Assembly: GCF_040126055.1 (NCBI RefSeq)
Contig: NZ_CP143541.1
Span: 2,852,001 to 2,916,000, forward strand
Source of the DNA: Pseudalkalibacillus sp. SCS-8
GTDB taxonomy: Bacteria; Bacillota; Bacilli; Bacillales; Fictibacillaceae
DNA: 64,000 nt
Reading direction: 5' to 3'
In this document: positions 49,500 through 58,554 of the stretch, in pieces
Numbering within the stretch: position 1 is the first letter of the stretch
Layout of the letters: each line of letters starts with the position of its first letter
Translations under genes and position numbers: made by a program
The notes under the pieces: model-generated
The model's input: only the letters and a program-made list of their open reading frames with translations
Database searches by the model: none
Told to the model about the DNA's origin: nothing

Positions 49500-50852
49500 T
49501 TATTTCAAACGTTTTTCCAGTTCTTCTTTCAAATCTTCAAATCCTGGTTTACCCAGCAAGGCAAACATGTTTTTCTTGTATGCCTCAACACCTGGTTGGT
49601 TGAACGGATTTACGCCCAACAGATAACCACTGATTGCACAAGCCTTCTCGAAGAAATAAACGAGATAGCCGAAATGATAAGCATTCAGCTCAGGGATGTT
49701 CAATACTAGGTTTGGTACCCCGCCATCGGTATGGGCAAGAAGAGTCCCTTCATATGCTTTCTGATTAACGAAATCCATCGTCTGACCTGCAAGATAATTC
49801 AAATTATCCAGGTTTCCTTCATCTTCTTCGATCGTCAACTCTTTACGAGGCTTCTCCACATTCAGGATCGTTTCAAATAGATCGCGACGACCTTCCTGTA
49901 CATATTGGCCTAGAGAGTGCAGATCCGTTGAAAAATCAGCTGCTGCAGGAAAAATCCCTTTGTGATCCTTCCCTTCACTCTCTCCATAAAGCTGTTTCCA
50001 CCACTCTGCAACGTAGTGTAGGGCCGGCTCGTAATTCACCATGAGTTCGGTCGTCTTCCCTTTGTTGTATAACGCATTACGGACAGCTGCATATTGATAT
50101 GCTTCATTTTCAGACAGGTTCGGATTGTCATAGGCCTGGCGGGCATCAGAAGCACCCTTCATCATTTCTTCAATTTCAATGCCTGTAGCAGCGATCGGAA
50201 GCAAGCCGACAGCTGTCAAGACGGAGTAGCGGCCACCAACATCATCAGGGATGACGAAGGTTTCGTAGCCTTCTTGATCCGCCAATGATTTCAATGCACC
50301 CTTCTCACGATCTGTCGTTGCATAAATCCGCTTCCGTGCTTCTTCTTTTCCGTATTTTTCTTCAATATAGTTACGGAATACGCGGAAAGCGATCGCTGGT
50401 TCAGTTGTCGTTCCGGATTTCGAAATGACATTGATTGAAAAATCCTTATCCTTCAATACATCGAACAGGTCCTGCACATAGGTAGAACTGATGTGATGAC
50501 CGACAAAGATGACTTGTGGTGCGTTTCGGTCCTCTTTCCCTACCATGTTGTAGAAGGAGTGATTGAGCATTTCAATCGCTGCTCGAGCGCCGAGATAAGA
50601 ACCTCCAATTCCGATGACAAGAAGGACATCCGAATCAGCTTTTATCTTTTCTGCAGCTTTTTGAATACGTGCAAATTCTTCACGGTCGTACTCTTCGGGA
50701 AGATCGACCCAGCCTAGAAAATCATTTCCGGCTCCCGTTTTATTATGTAAGGCGTCGTGTGCAGTCTTCACCTGATCAGAGAATTGGTCAATTTCATGCT
50801 GACCGATAAATGACAAAGCTTTTGTATAATCAAATCGAATTGTGGATGACAT
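49500..50852 (-). CDS. pgi: Glucose-6-phosphate isomerase
   Basis: This 450-aa protein has the normal Firmicute length. Motifs are [55 protein letters not shown] (PGI signature 1 region), the catalytic Glu/His area [19 protein letters not shown], and the C-terminal [19 protein letters not shown]. It interconverts glucose-6-phosphate and fructose-6-phosphate in the cytoplasm. It has its own terminator and appears monocistronic. Confidence 0.98.
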   Translation of the reverse strand: MSSTIRFDYTKALSFIGQHEIDQFSDQVKTAHDALHNKTGAGNDFLGWVDLPEEYDREEFARIQKAAEKIKADSDVLLVIGIGGSYLGARAAIEMLNHSFYNMVGKEDRNAPQVIFVGHHISSTYVQDLFDVLKDKDFSINVISKSGTTTEPAIAFRVFRNYIEEKYGKEEARKRIYATTDREKGALKSLADQEGYETFVIPDDVGGRYSVLTAVGLLPIAATGIEIEEMMKGASDARQAYDNPNLSENEAYQYAAVRNALYNKGKTTELMVNYEPALHYVAEWWKQLYGESEGKDHKGIFPAAADFSTDLHSLGQYVQEGRRDLFETILNVEKPRKELTIEEDEGNLDNLNYLAGQTMDFVNQKAYEGTLLAHTDGGVPNLVLNIPELNAYHFGYLVYFFEKACAISGYLLGVNPFNQPGVEAYKKNMFALLGKPGFEDLKEELEKRLK

Positions 50853-50936
50853 GTTAACCCTCCATCTGTTTTGATGTTCATTTTCACTTTATCGGATTGA
50901 AAAATCGAACGCAAGCTTCTTGACGAATGTAAACGG

Positions 50937-52133
50937 TTACTTCGCCAAATCGTCCATTCTTTTGTAAAAAGGTGAAAATAACAGGACGATAATCAGCAAT
51001 AAACTCGTACTCAGAATACCGGTCCAGGAAAAAAGATCCCATAGCTTTCCGACTGCGGTACTTCCGATGGCGACACCTAAATAATAATTGATCAGATAAA
51101 AGCTTGATGCGCCACTCTTGTGATGCGTTGCCGTCTGGTTCACCAGTGCAGCTGCCATCGAATGAGAAATAAAAAACCCTGTACAAATCAATGTTAAACC
51201 GAACACGATAATGAAACCGCTCTGAATAGCAGTAATCCATGTACCTAGACCGAGGAATAACAAACCTGCAATCATGACACGAGACAGGCCATACCGGTTC
51301 GAAAAACGACTCGCAAGCGGAGGAGCAAGCACTCCGAGCACGTATGCCAAATACGTGAACGAAATCCATTTAAGGGACCAATTGAACGGGTCTCCTTTCA
51401 AATAAAACGGCAGGTAAGTCCAAACTGCAGTGAATAGGACTTGCAACAAAAGCCCTACAAGAAAAAGTGGCATCAGCCTTTTATCCAACAGATGAATGAG
51501 CATGCCTTTCAGGTCGGAGGTTAAAGAAACACGACGGGTTGTTGTGGGAGGTTCTGTCGGGAGTAAGACCATGAACGCAATTGTCACGGCTACTCCAAAT
51601 CCACCTAAACTGAATAAAGAAGATTGCCAACCCCATTGGTCTGCGCTAAACCCTCCCCACACCCGACCTCCCATACCTCCAAGTGCGTTACTTGCAATAT
51701 AAAATGTCATGGCCATACCTAGGTGTTGAGAAGCAATCATGTTTCCGAGGTAACCCATGGCTGCGGCAGGAATTCCTGCAAGAAAAAAACCTTGAATGAG
51801 GCGAAGGATGACAATCAGTGTAAAGCTTGTTGTGTAAGGAATGAGAATTAAGGTCAGGACTGTCATAACAAGTGAGAGGATCATGATGGTTTTTCGACCG
51901 TACCGATCCGCTGAAAAACCAAGCACGAACAAGCCGACCATCATCGTTACAACAGATGCGGACATGAGAAAGCTTGAGACCGTAGCGGTAATGTTGTATG
52001 TATCAACAAAAACAGGGAGCAACGGTTGAAAAATGTACAAGGTTGAAAAGTTCAACAAGGACGCAATCGTCAGGGCAAGAATGATCTGCCAGAAACGACG
52101 ATCCTGCTTTTGATATGGTTTATGATTATCCAT
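50937..52133 (-). CDS. MFS transporter (YnfM-like)
   Basis: The ATG at 52133 is preferred because AAGGA lies 8 nt upstream; this gives 398 aa. Twelve hydrophobic segments are present, with the MFS loop motif GFSADRYGRKTIMILSLVMT between segments two and three, and RLIQGFFLAGIPAAAMGYLG in segments four and five. The family includes putative efflux carriers such as YnfM. The substrate is unknown. The gene is alone; a repeat element lies just upstream. Confidence 0.88.
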   Translation of the reverse strand: MDNHKPYQKQDRRFWQIILALTIASLLNFSTLYIFQPLLPVFVDTYNITATVSSFLMSASVVTMMVGLFVLGFSADRYGRKTIMILSLVMTVLTLILIPYTTSFTLIVILRLIQGFFLAGIPAAAMGYLGNMIASQHLGMAMTFYIASNALGGMGGRVWGGFSADQWGWQSSLFSLGGFGVAVTIAFMVLLPTEPPTTTRRVSLTSDLKGMLIHLLDKRLMPLFLVGLLLQVLFTAVWTYLPFYLKGDPFNWSLKWISFTYLAYVLGVLAPPLASRFSNRYGLSRVMIAGLLFLGLGTWITAIQSGFIIVFGLTLICTGFFISHSMAAALVNQTATHHKSGASSFYLINYYLGVAIGSTAVGKLWDLFSWTGILSTSLLLIIVLLFSPFYKRMDDLAK

Positions 52134-52170
52134 TTGCGTCATCCTTATGTGATAGGCTTACTTAAAGAAA

Positions 52171-52256
52171 TAGAAGCGTAGGGCGGCGACTCCAGCGTTG
52201 CCCGCGGAAAGCGTCCGCCTGAAGCTTCTATATCAACAACATTCTTTAACAGAGCC
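52171..52256. repeat. GC-rich intergenic repeat, shortened inverted copy
   Basis: Read on the minus strand: GGCTCTGTT at the left end, then GCTTCAGGCGGACGCTTTCC, GCGGGCAACGCT and GGAGTCGCCGCC. It is the same element as 597-758, but the GC-rich centre is deleted and the right terminal repeat is missing. Confidence 0.75.
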
Positions 52257-52266
52257 ATGTGATAAA

Positions 52267-52306
52267 AAAGAAGGTGGCTGTTCAGTTAAAAGCTCACACC
52301 TTCTTT
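52267..52306 (-). terminator. Terminator of the DASS transporter gene
   Basis: AAAGAAGGTG/CACCTTCTTT with a 20-nt loop, then an A/T-rich tail on the minus strand, 11 nt past the stop. Confidence 0.75.
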
Positions 52307-52317
52307 CTTACGTCAAG

Positions 52318-53958
52318 TTATTTAAAAGAATCAGGGAAGCTTGTTACATCGATTCCCCAAATCAAAGGCATATAGAAGTAGATCGCAAGCGTCACAATGA
52401 CGACCGACACAACATTCAACCAGAAACCTGCTTTTGCCATATCCGGGATTCTCAAATATCCTGAGCCGAAAACGACAGCGTTAGGCGGTGTAGCAACAGG
52501 CAACATGAAGGCACAGCTTGCCGCAAAACCTGCTCCAATCATCAAGGTATATGGATGGACCGTTAATGCCGAAGCCAGTGAAGCCATGATTGGGAACATC
52601 ATCGTTGCTGTCGCTGTATTGGATGTAATTTCAGTTAAGAATATAACGAGAGCGACTACAATGGCAAGGATCAAGAATAGATTGATTCCTTCAAGTACTG
52701 TTAAACGCTTCCCGATCCATTCGGCTAAACCGGATTCTTGAAAGCCTGTCGCAATTGCCAATCCAGCACCGAATAAGAGTAGAATACCCCACGGAAGTCC
52801 TTTCGCAGTATTCCAATCCAATAAGAAGTCACCTTTTTTGTTAAGGGATGGAATTAAGAAGAGGATAATCGCTGCGGTCATCGCTATAATCGTATCGTTG
52901 ATGTTCGGGTTTAATTCCGAAAGCACAAATGAACGGGATATCCATGCTAAAGCAGTTAATGAAAAGATCGCCATGATGATTTTTTCTTCAATACTCATAA
53001 GACCGAGCGCTTTCTTTTCCTTTTTTATGACCGCTTTTCCTCCTGGAAGCTCCCTTAGCTTCATTGGGAAAGCGAGTTTGACAAGGTAATACCATGTTCC
53101 AAATAGCATAACAATGACAATCGGTACACCGAACATCATCCATCTAGCGAATGAGATTTCAATGCCGTACGTACTTTTCACAACGGCAGCAAAAATTGTG
53201 TTAGGCGGTGTTCCAATGAGTGTTGCTAAACCTCCGATGGACGCGCTATACGCAATTCCTAGCATGATGGCTTTCCCAAAATTGAACTTATGGACGTCTG
53301 TCGATTCACTACCCTCTTTCTTGAGTTGTTCAGAAACCTGGTAGATGACCGCCATACCAATCGGAACCATCATCATCGACGTGGCAGTGTTCGAGATCCA
53401 CATGGAAAGGAATCCTGTTGCCACCATGAAGCCCAATATGATTTTTTCTGTACTTGTACCAATAGCCGCAATAATGGAAAGGGCGATTCGCTTATGGAGA
53501 TTCCATTTTTGCATAGCCAGCGCAATTAAAAAACCACCCATGAATAAGAAAATCGTGTTATCACCATAAGATGAAGCTGTGAGGTCTCCGCTCAACCCTC
53601 CTGTTAGCGGAAATAAGATTAAAGGCAATAATGAGGTCGCCGGAATAGGGATTGCCTCGGTAATCCACCAGGTAGCAATCCAAATCGTACTCGCAAGAAC
53701 GGCCAATCCTTCATCCGACAAACCTTCGGGACGAAAGAACAGCAGTGTCGCCAAGAATAAGAGTGGACCAAGGATCAGCCCCATACCCTTCCGTTTGTCA
53801 TACGACGGACCTGGGTCGGATTGATTCGATGTGCTTTGGTTTGTATACGATCTTGCGGTAGAGCCGGATTGGGAGGATGACAGCATCAATAAATCTTTCG
53901 CTTGATGATGCCATTTCCACATACCAGTCCAAATTGAGCGTATTAATGAGTGTTGCAC
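52318..53958 (-). CDS. DASS family (SLC13) sodium:dicarboxylate/anion symporter
   Basis: The start at GTG 53958 follows GGAGGGG by 5 nt and gives 546 aa with about 11 membrane segments. The two SNT motifs that hold Na+ and substrate are present (WISNTATSMMMVPIGMAV and EITSNTATATMMFPIMASL). These carriers take up succinate, malate, citrate or sulfate with Na+. The first 50 residues are polar and variable. It is monocistronic. Confidence 0.92.
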   Translation of the reverse strand: MQHSLIRSIWTGMWKWHHQAKDLLMLSSSQSGSTARSYTNQSTSNQSDPGPSYDKRKGMGLILGPLLFLATLLFFRPEGLSDEGLAVLASTIWIATWWITEAIPIPATSLLPLILFPLTGGLSGDLTASSYGDNTIFLFMGGFLIALAMQKWNLHKRIALSIIAAIGTSTEKIILGFMVATGFLSMWISNTATSMMMVPIGMAVIYQVSEQLKKEGSESTDVHKFNFGKAIMLGIAYSASIGGLATLIGTPPNTIFAAVVKSTYGIEISFARWMMFGVPIVIVMLFGTWYYLVKLAFPMKLRELPGGKAVIKKEKKALGLMSIEEKIIMAIFSLTALAWISRSFVLSELNPNINDTIIAMTAAIILFLIPSLNKKGDFLLDWNTAKGLPWGILLLFGAGLAIATGFQESGLAEWIGKRLTVLEGINLFLILAIVVALVIFLTEITSNTATATMMFPIMASLASALTVHPYTLMIGAGFAASCAFMLPVATPPNAVVFGSGYLRIPDMAKAGFWLNVVSVVIVTLAIYFYMPLIWGIDVTSFPDSFK

Positions 53959-54084
53959 TTGTACCCCTCCATTCATTCCAGTTATTCAACAGGAAAATTC
54001 CCGTCATGACGCTTTATAAAACGCTTTCGTATGTAATTGTGCAAACTTGGGAGTCAAAAGTAATCGACCCACGATACAGCTGAT

Positions 54085-54120
54085 AAAAAAACTGCACACC
54101 GCCTAAAGCGGGTGTGCAGT
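54085..54120 (-). terminator. Rho-independent terminator of the alcohol dehydrogenase gene
   Basis: ACTGCACACC/GGTGTGCAGT with a 10-nt loop and seven T on the minus strand. Confidence 0.93.
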
Positions 54121-54129
54121 ATACATTTT

Positions 54130-55293
54130 TTATAGGGACATCTCCAGGATGCTTTTCACATCTTCTTTTTCTTGTTTACGGAAATTTCCGAATGGTCCTC
54201 TTGCCATTGCTCGATCAGTGATCAGTTCAAGCTTCGAATCGTCGATGTCGTAATCGGCGAGACGATTCGGTGCACCGAGTGAAGTCCAGAATTCCGAAAG
54301 TTTATCAACTGCTGCAAGCGCAAGTTCACGATCAGACTTACCTTCGGAGTCGATCCCGAATACCCTTACGGCGAGCTGCTTCAGCTTCGGTTCAGTCGCT
54401 TCGATATTGTGTCTCATCCAGTTAGGGAACAGGATCGCAAGCCCACCTGCATGAGGGATATCATACACCGCAGAAACCGCGTGTTCGATGTTGTGCGATG
54501 CCCAATCACCGCGAGCACCCATTTGCAGGGTACCATTCAATGCCATTGTTCCACTGTATAGGATGGTCTCTCGATGCTCATAGCTTTCAAGGTTTTCAAG
54601 CAATTTAGGGGCAGTTTCCATGACGGTCATGAGAATCGCTTCTGCCATGCGTTCTTGAAGCTTTGTATTGGTTGCCGGATGGAAATAGGATTCCAGGACA
54701 TGGCTCATCATATCGACAATCCCATAAACCGTTTGGTCCTTAGGGACTGTGAATGTATTCACTGGGTCAAGGATGGAGAACTTTGGAAAGTTAAACGGGC
54801 TGCCCCATCCATATTTCTCATTCGTTTCCCAATTAGTGATAACAGATCCAGCATTCATCTCTGAACCCGTCGCGGCAAGAGTCAAGACTGTTCCGAACGG
54901 TACAGAATCTTTCACCTCAGCCTTTTTCGTAATAAGATCCCAAACATCACCATCGTATTTCGTCCCTGCAGCAATGGCTTTGGTACAGTCAATGACACTA
55001 CCGCCTCCGACTGCTAGAAGAAAATCCACATTATTCTTCTGAGCAAGCTCTACTCCTTTACGTACTGTTGTCAGACGTGGATTCGGCTCTACTCCGGATA
55101 ATTCTGTCACGGTTGCGCCTATCGTTGACAACCTCTCCATTACCTGATCATATATGCCATTCTTTTTAATACTTCCCCCACCATAAACGAGCAGTACGTT
55201 TTTACCGTATTGAGGAACCTCTGTATCTAAAGCTTGTATTTGTCCTTCACCAAAAATCAACTTGGTAGGATTTTGAAATTCAAATGAATCCAT
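54130..55293 (-). CDS. Iron-containing alcohol dehydrogenase (butanol dehydrogenase, YugJ/YugK-like)
   Basis: The 387-aa group III dehydrogenase has the NAD(P) motif [15 protein letters not shown] and metal ligands in [20 protein letters not shown] followed by LFPNWMRHN. It matches the NADPH-dependent butanol dehydrogenase group encoded near pgi in B. subtilis (yugJ, yugK). It reduces aldehydes to alcohols. It is monocistronic with a strong terminator. Confidence 0.93.
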   Translation of the reverse strand: MDSFEFQNPTKLIFGEGQIQALDTEVPQYGKNVLLVYGGGSIKKNGIYDQVMERLSTIGATVTELSGVEPNPRLTTVRKGVELAQKNNVDFLLAVGGGSVIDCTKAIAAGTKYDGDVWDLITKKAEVKDSVPFGTVLTLAATGSEMNAGSVITNWETNEKYGWGSPFNFPKFSILDPVNTFTVPKDQTVYGIVDMMSHVLESYFHPATNTKLQERMAEAILMTVMETAPKLLENLESYEHRETILYSGTMALNGTLQMGARGDWASHNIEHAVSAVYDIPHAGGLAILFPNWMRHNIEATEPKLKQLAVRVFGIDSEGKSDRELALAAVDKLSEFWTSLGAPNRLADYDIDDSKLELITDRAMARGPFGNFRKQEKEDVKSILEMSL

Positions 55294-55465
55294 GCGTATC
55301 CTCCTCTAAAAATCAGATACTGTTATTATCTCGAAAAGAAGGAATCTGAGTAAAGTATTTTGATTATAAACCACCATATTTAAGTGAGCTATGTATAAAA
55401 AGAACCATCATATTCCAAAATAATAAAGAAGTAAAATCTTCCACTTAAAAAAAGGAGGAAACAAC

Positions 55466-55696
55466 ATGAGTGCAATTCAACGTACAGCTTTAGTGTTAGT
55501 CATCATCGGTGCAATCAACTGGGGACTTATCGGCTTTTTCCAATTCGATCTTGTAGCAGCGATTTTTGGAGGACAAGATGCTGCTTTGGCACGACTTGTG
55601 TATGGATTGGTTGGACTAAGTGGTCTCTACTGCCTGACTTTACTGTTCAAACCATCTGAAGAGTTAAGTACAGAAGACCGAAGCGAATTGACGTAA
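55466..55696 (+). CDS. DUF378 membrane protein (YuzA-like)
   Basis: The 76-aa protein has two hydrophobic segments and the DUF378 pattern ALVLVIIGAINWGLIGFFQF followed by LVYGLVGLSGLYCL. Function is unknown. An AAAGGAGGAAACAAC site precedes the ATG. Monocistronic with a terminator. Confidence 0.9.
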   Translation: MSAIQRTALVLVIIGAINWGLIGFFQFDLVAAIFGGQDAALARLVYGLVGLSGLYCLTLLFKPSEELSTEDRSELT

Positions 55697-55715
55697 CTGG
55701 ATTATAGTGAAGAGA

Positions 55716-55746
55716 AAACCTGGGCTGGAACCGGCTCAGGTTTTTT
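55716..55746 (+). terminator. Terminator of the DUF378 gene
   Basis: AACCTG.GCT pairs with GGCTCAGGTT and is followed by six T. Confidence 0.82.
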
Positions 55747-55758
55747 GCTGTTATAAAA

Positions 55759-55785
55759 TAAAAAAGCAGCCTTTTGGCTGCTTTT
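55759..55785 (-). terminator. Terminator of yugI
   Basis: AAAAGCAGCC/GGCTGCTTTT with a 4-nt loop; T run on both strands, so it may act in both directions. Confidence 0.93.
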
Positions 55786-55799
55786 ACCCTGAACGTTAT

Positions 55800-56186
55800 T
55801 TATTTCTTAAGACGCTTGTTAAGCTGTGCCTGGCGGTCATTTGATTCCTTCAACCAGCTCTTCAACTTGTCTTCAAGTGTATTGAATCCTTGTGTGTTTT
55901 CTTTTTGAGCTGGGCGCTGACGACGAGGACGTTGCTTCGGTTCAGGTGCAGCTTGAGTTTTACGAATTGAAAGGGAAATCTTACCGCTATTTTCTTCTAC
56001 GTTCATAACTTTCACTTCGACAGTATCGCCGACAGAAAGGTGATCATTTATATCTTTCACGTAATCGTGAGAAACCTCAGAAATGTGAACAAGGCCTTGA
56101 TGCTCATCATCTAGGGCAACAAACGCACCGAACGGTTTGATCCCAGTGACTTTCCCCTCAACTGTGCTTCCAACTTCGTATTTCAT
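55800..56186 (-). CDS. yugI: S1 RNA-binding domain protein (YugI / general stress protein 13)
   Basis: The start at ATG 56186 has TAGGAG upstream and gives 128 aa. Residues 1-75 are one S1 domain: YEVGSTVEGKVTGIKPFGAF, VALDDEHQGLVHISEVSHDYV and KVMNVEENSGKISLSIR. A basic, Pro/Gln-rich linker (KQRPRRQRPAQ) and a C-terminal helix follow. It is an RNA-binding protein likely associated with ribosomes or mRNA. A 16-residue upstream extension is unlikely to be translated. Confidence 0.93.
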   Translation of the reverse strand: MKYEVGSTVEGKVTGIKPFGAFVALDDEHQGLVHISEVSHDYVKDINDHLSVGDTVEVKVMNVEENSGKISLSIRKTQAAPEPKQRPRRQRPAQKENTQGFNTLEDKLKSWLKESNDRQAQLNKRLKK

Positions 56187-56302
56187 ACAAGTAACAACTC
56201 CTACATATTTTTTAACTTTAACAGTATAACACACATACCCTATTTATACAAAAAGCCGGATAGTAGTCATTAGGAAAACCACCGGGACTCCGATGGCTTT
56301 CC

Positions 56303-56336
56303 TTAATTACGTTTTCAAGTTAATTACGTTTTCAAG
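56303..56336. repeat. 17-bp tandem duplication across the asnB stop codon
   Basis: TTAATTACGTTTTCAAG occurs twice back to back (56303-56319 and 56320-56336). The second unit contains the asnB stop. A hairpin at 56273-56302 (GGAAAACCACCGG pairing with CCGATGGCTTTCC) lies just beyond and may be the asnB terminator, though it has no good T run. Confidence 0.85.
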
Positions 56337-58266
56337 TTGTCGCGATATTCAACTCTTGTTTTTTTTCGCTTTCAACTTCTTCTTTATATTGTTCAAGCTT
56401 CAAGTCATCAAAATCGTATAGTCCTTCAACGTAAATTTGATGCCAAATCATGAAGATGATGACGGTCCAAATTTTACGACTATAATCGATATTACCCGTA
56501 CGATGAGCCTCTAACATATTGAGGATTACATTCTTATCAAGATAAGCATCAGTCGGGCTTTGCTTGATCAGGTTTTTCGCCCATTCGTACATCTCATTCT
56601 TCAACCAATGACGAATTGGAACAGGGAATCCAAGCTTACGTCTATGCAGGACTGAATCAGGTACGATACCCTTCATCGCTTCTCGCAATGCGTATTTGGT
56701 CGTACCGTTTGTCACGGAATCCTCAGGTGAAATTTGTGAAGCAACCCTGAAAACTTCCTTATCCAAGAATGGAACCCTTAGTTCTAATGAATTCGCCATT
56801 GTCATCCTGTCCGCTTTGACAAGGATATCGCCACGTAACCAAGTGTGCATATCAACGTATTGCATTTTATGAACATCTGCATAGCTTCTTGCATTATCGT
56901 ATAACGGCTTTGTCACCTGCTGATAGTTCCACTCCGGGTTGTATGAGTTCAGAAGCTGCTCTTTCTCTTGCTCCGTAAACATCTTCGCATTCCCGATATA
57001 ACGTTCTTCCAATGGCATGCTTCCGCGCTCCATGAAGCTCTTACCTTTCGTCCCTTCAGGTAGAAGATCGGATAACTTCTTAAACCACTTACGAAGTCCT
57101 AAAGGCAGAGATTGATACCCTCTCAAGGAATTTGGTTCATTGTAGATCGTATAACCTCCGAATAATTCATCGGCACCTTCTCCGGAAAGGACGACCTTCA
57201 CATGCTTCCGAGCTTCCCGTGATACGAAGTAGAGCGGGACTGCGGCCGGATCTGCGACTGGATCATCCATGTGCCAGATTATCTTAGGTAGTTCACTGAT
57301 GAACTCCTCTGGTTTAACGATGTAATGGATGTTTTCAACATTCAACGCTGCAGCTGTTGAAACTGCAACATCAATTTCACTGAACCCTTCACGTTCAAAG
57401 CCGACGGTGAACGTTTTAATATTTGGATTAATCTCACTTGCTAAAGCTACAATCGCACTTGAATCAATTCCGCCTGATAAGAAACTTCCGACAGGAACGT
57501 CACTGCGCATATGTACTTTAACAGAATCTCTCATCACTTCTCGGATATCCTTGATGATCCGCTCCATCGGTGCTGCTTTCGCTCTGAAACTAGGCAGCCA
57601 ATAGGATTGAACGTTCATCTTTTCGCCCGGTCTTTTTGTGAAAAAATGACCAGGTGCAAGCTTTTTGATGCCTACGGACATCGTGGCAGGTTCTGGAACG
57701 AACTGATAAGTAAGGTAGTGATGAAGCGCTTCTGGATCAACTTCGTCTTTTTCCCTTAGTGATAAGATAGATTTCTTTTCTGAGGCACAATAAAGCAAGC
57801 CATCCTCTTCTAAATAGAAGAATGGTTTGATTCCGAAAGGATCTCGTCCTCCGAAAAGAACCTTCTCTTCTTTATCCCAAATAAGGAACCCGAACATACC
57901 ACGGAGGTCTTTTATCGAATCGGTACCTTTGCGAACATAATTTGCCAGGATCACTTCTGTGTCTGAGCTTGTTTCAAATTCGTAACCTTCTTCGATAAGC
58001 TCATTACGCAATTCAACGTAATTATAAATTTCACCGTTGAATATGATCCAGTAACGCTCGTTTTCATAGGATAAGGGTTGATTTCCACCTTCAAGGTCAA
58101 TAATGCTCAACCTTCTAAAACCAAATCGTATATGCTCATCATAGAAATGCCCTTCATCATCTGGGCCTCTATGTGTTATAACATCGGTCATCTTCTTCAA
58201 TTGCTTAATTTCCTGGTCTTCTGCCTCAATTTGATGATCTGAGACATAACCGACAAAACCACACAT
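56332..58266 (-). CDS. asnB: Asparagine synthase (glutamine-hydrolysing)
   Basis: The 644-aa protein has the class II glutaminase domain with N-terminal Cys (MCGFVGYVSDH), RLSIIDLEGGNQPLSYEN and NGEIYNYVELRNEL. The synthetase domain has the pyrophosphate motif SFLSGGIDSSAIVALA, LSGEGADELFGGYTIY and LRVPFLDKEVFRVA. It makes asparagine from aspartate, glutamine and ATP. Bacillus has several paralogues (AsnB, AsnH, AsnO); length fits AsnB/AsnO. The symbol is given for the family, and the exact paralogue is not certain. Confidence 0.93.
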   Translation of the reverse strand: MCGFVGYVSDHQIEAEDQEIKQLKKMTDVITHRGPDDEGHFYDEHIRFGFRRLSIIDLEGGNQPLSYENERYWIIFNGEIYNYVELRNELIEEGYEFETSSDTEVILANYVRKGTDSIKDLRGMFGFLIWDKEEKVLFGGRDPFGIKPFFYLEEDGLLYCASEKKSILSLREKDEVDPEALHHYLTYQFVPEPATMSVGIKKLAPGHFFTKRPGEKMNVQSYWLPSFRAKAAPMERIIKDIREVMRDSVKVHMRSDVPVGSFLSGGIDSSAIVALASEINPNIKTFTVGFEREGFSEIDVAVSTAAALNVENIHYIVKPEEFISELPKIIWHMDDPVADPAAVPLYFVSREARKHVKVVLSGEGADELFGGYTIYNEPNSLRGYQSLPLGLRKWFKKLSDLLPEGTKGKSFMERGSMPLEERYIGNAKMFTEQEKEQLLNSYNPEWNYQQVTKPLYDNARSYADVHKMQYVDMHTWLRGDILVKADRMTMANSLELRVPFLDKEVFRVASQISPEDSVTNGTTKYALREAMKGIVPDSVLHRRKLGFPVPIRHWLKNEMYEWAKNLIKQSPTDAYLDKNVILNMLEAHRTGNIDYSRKIWTVIIFMIWHQIYVEGLYDFDDLKLEQYKEEVESEKKQELNIATT

Positions 58267-58431
58267 CTAAATTGCCTCCTTCTTACGAAGTAATTCCTAC
58301 TCTAGTTGTTCTAACATCGAGTTTTTGTCCATTCTTGTATTATAAATCATATCACTAGGATTAGACGAGTGTCTTTTTACATTGTTTCAAAAAATATCAT
58401 AAAATAATTTCATTTCACATTAAGTAATAAG

Positions 58432-58475
58432 TATAAAACAAGAGGGCTGACCTTAGGTACAAGTCAGACACCTCT
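58432..58475 (-). terminator. Likely terminator of the aspartase/fumarase-family gene
   Basis: AGAGG.CTGAC pairs with GTCAG..CCTCT (imperfect stem) and is followed by TTGTTTT on the minus strand. Confidence 0.55.
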
Positions 58476-58554
58476 ATCCAAGCTGTATCAAGGTCCCGAA
58501 TTTCCTTCACTTAAAAATCATGAATAAGTATATTCCATGCGGGTTCCCCATTCG

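Noticed and set aside
56273..56302. Firm terminator call for asnB
   Set aside because: The hairpin is good but no T run follows on the transcribed strand, so it is only mentioned in the repeat entry.
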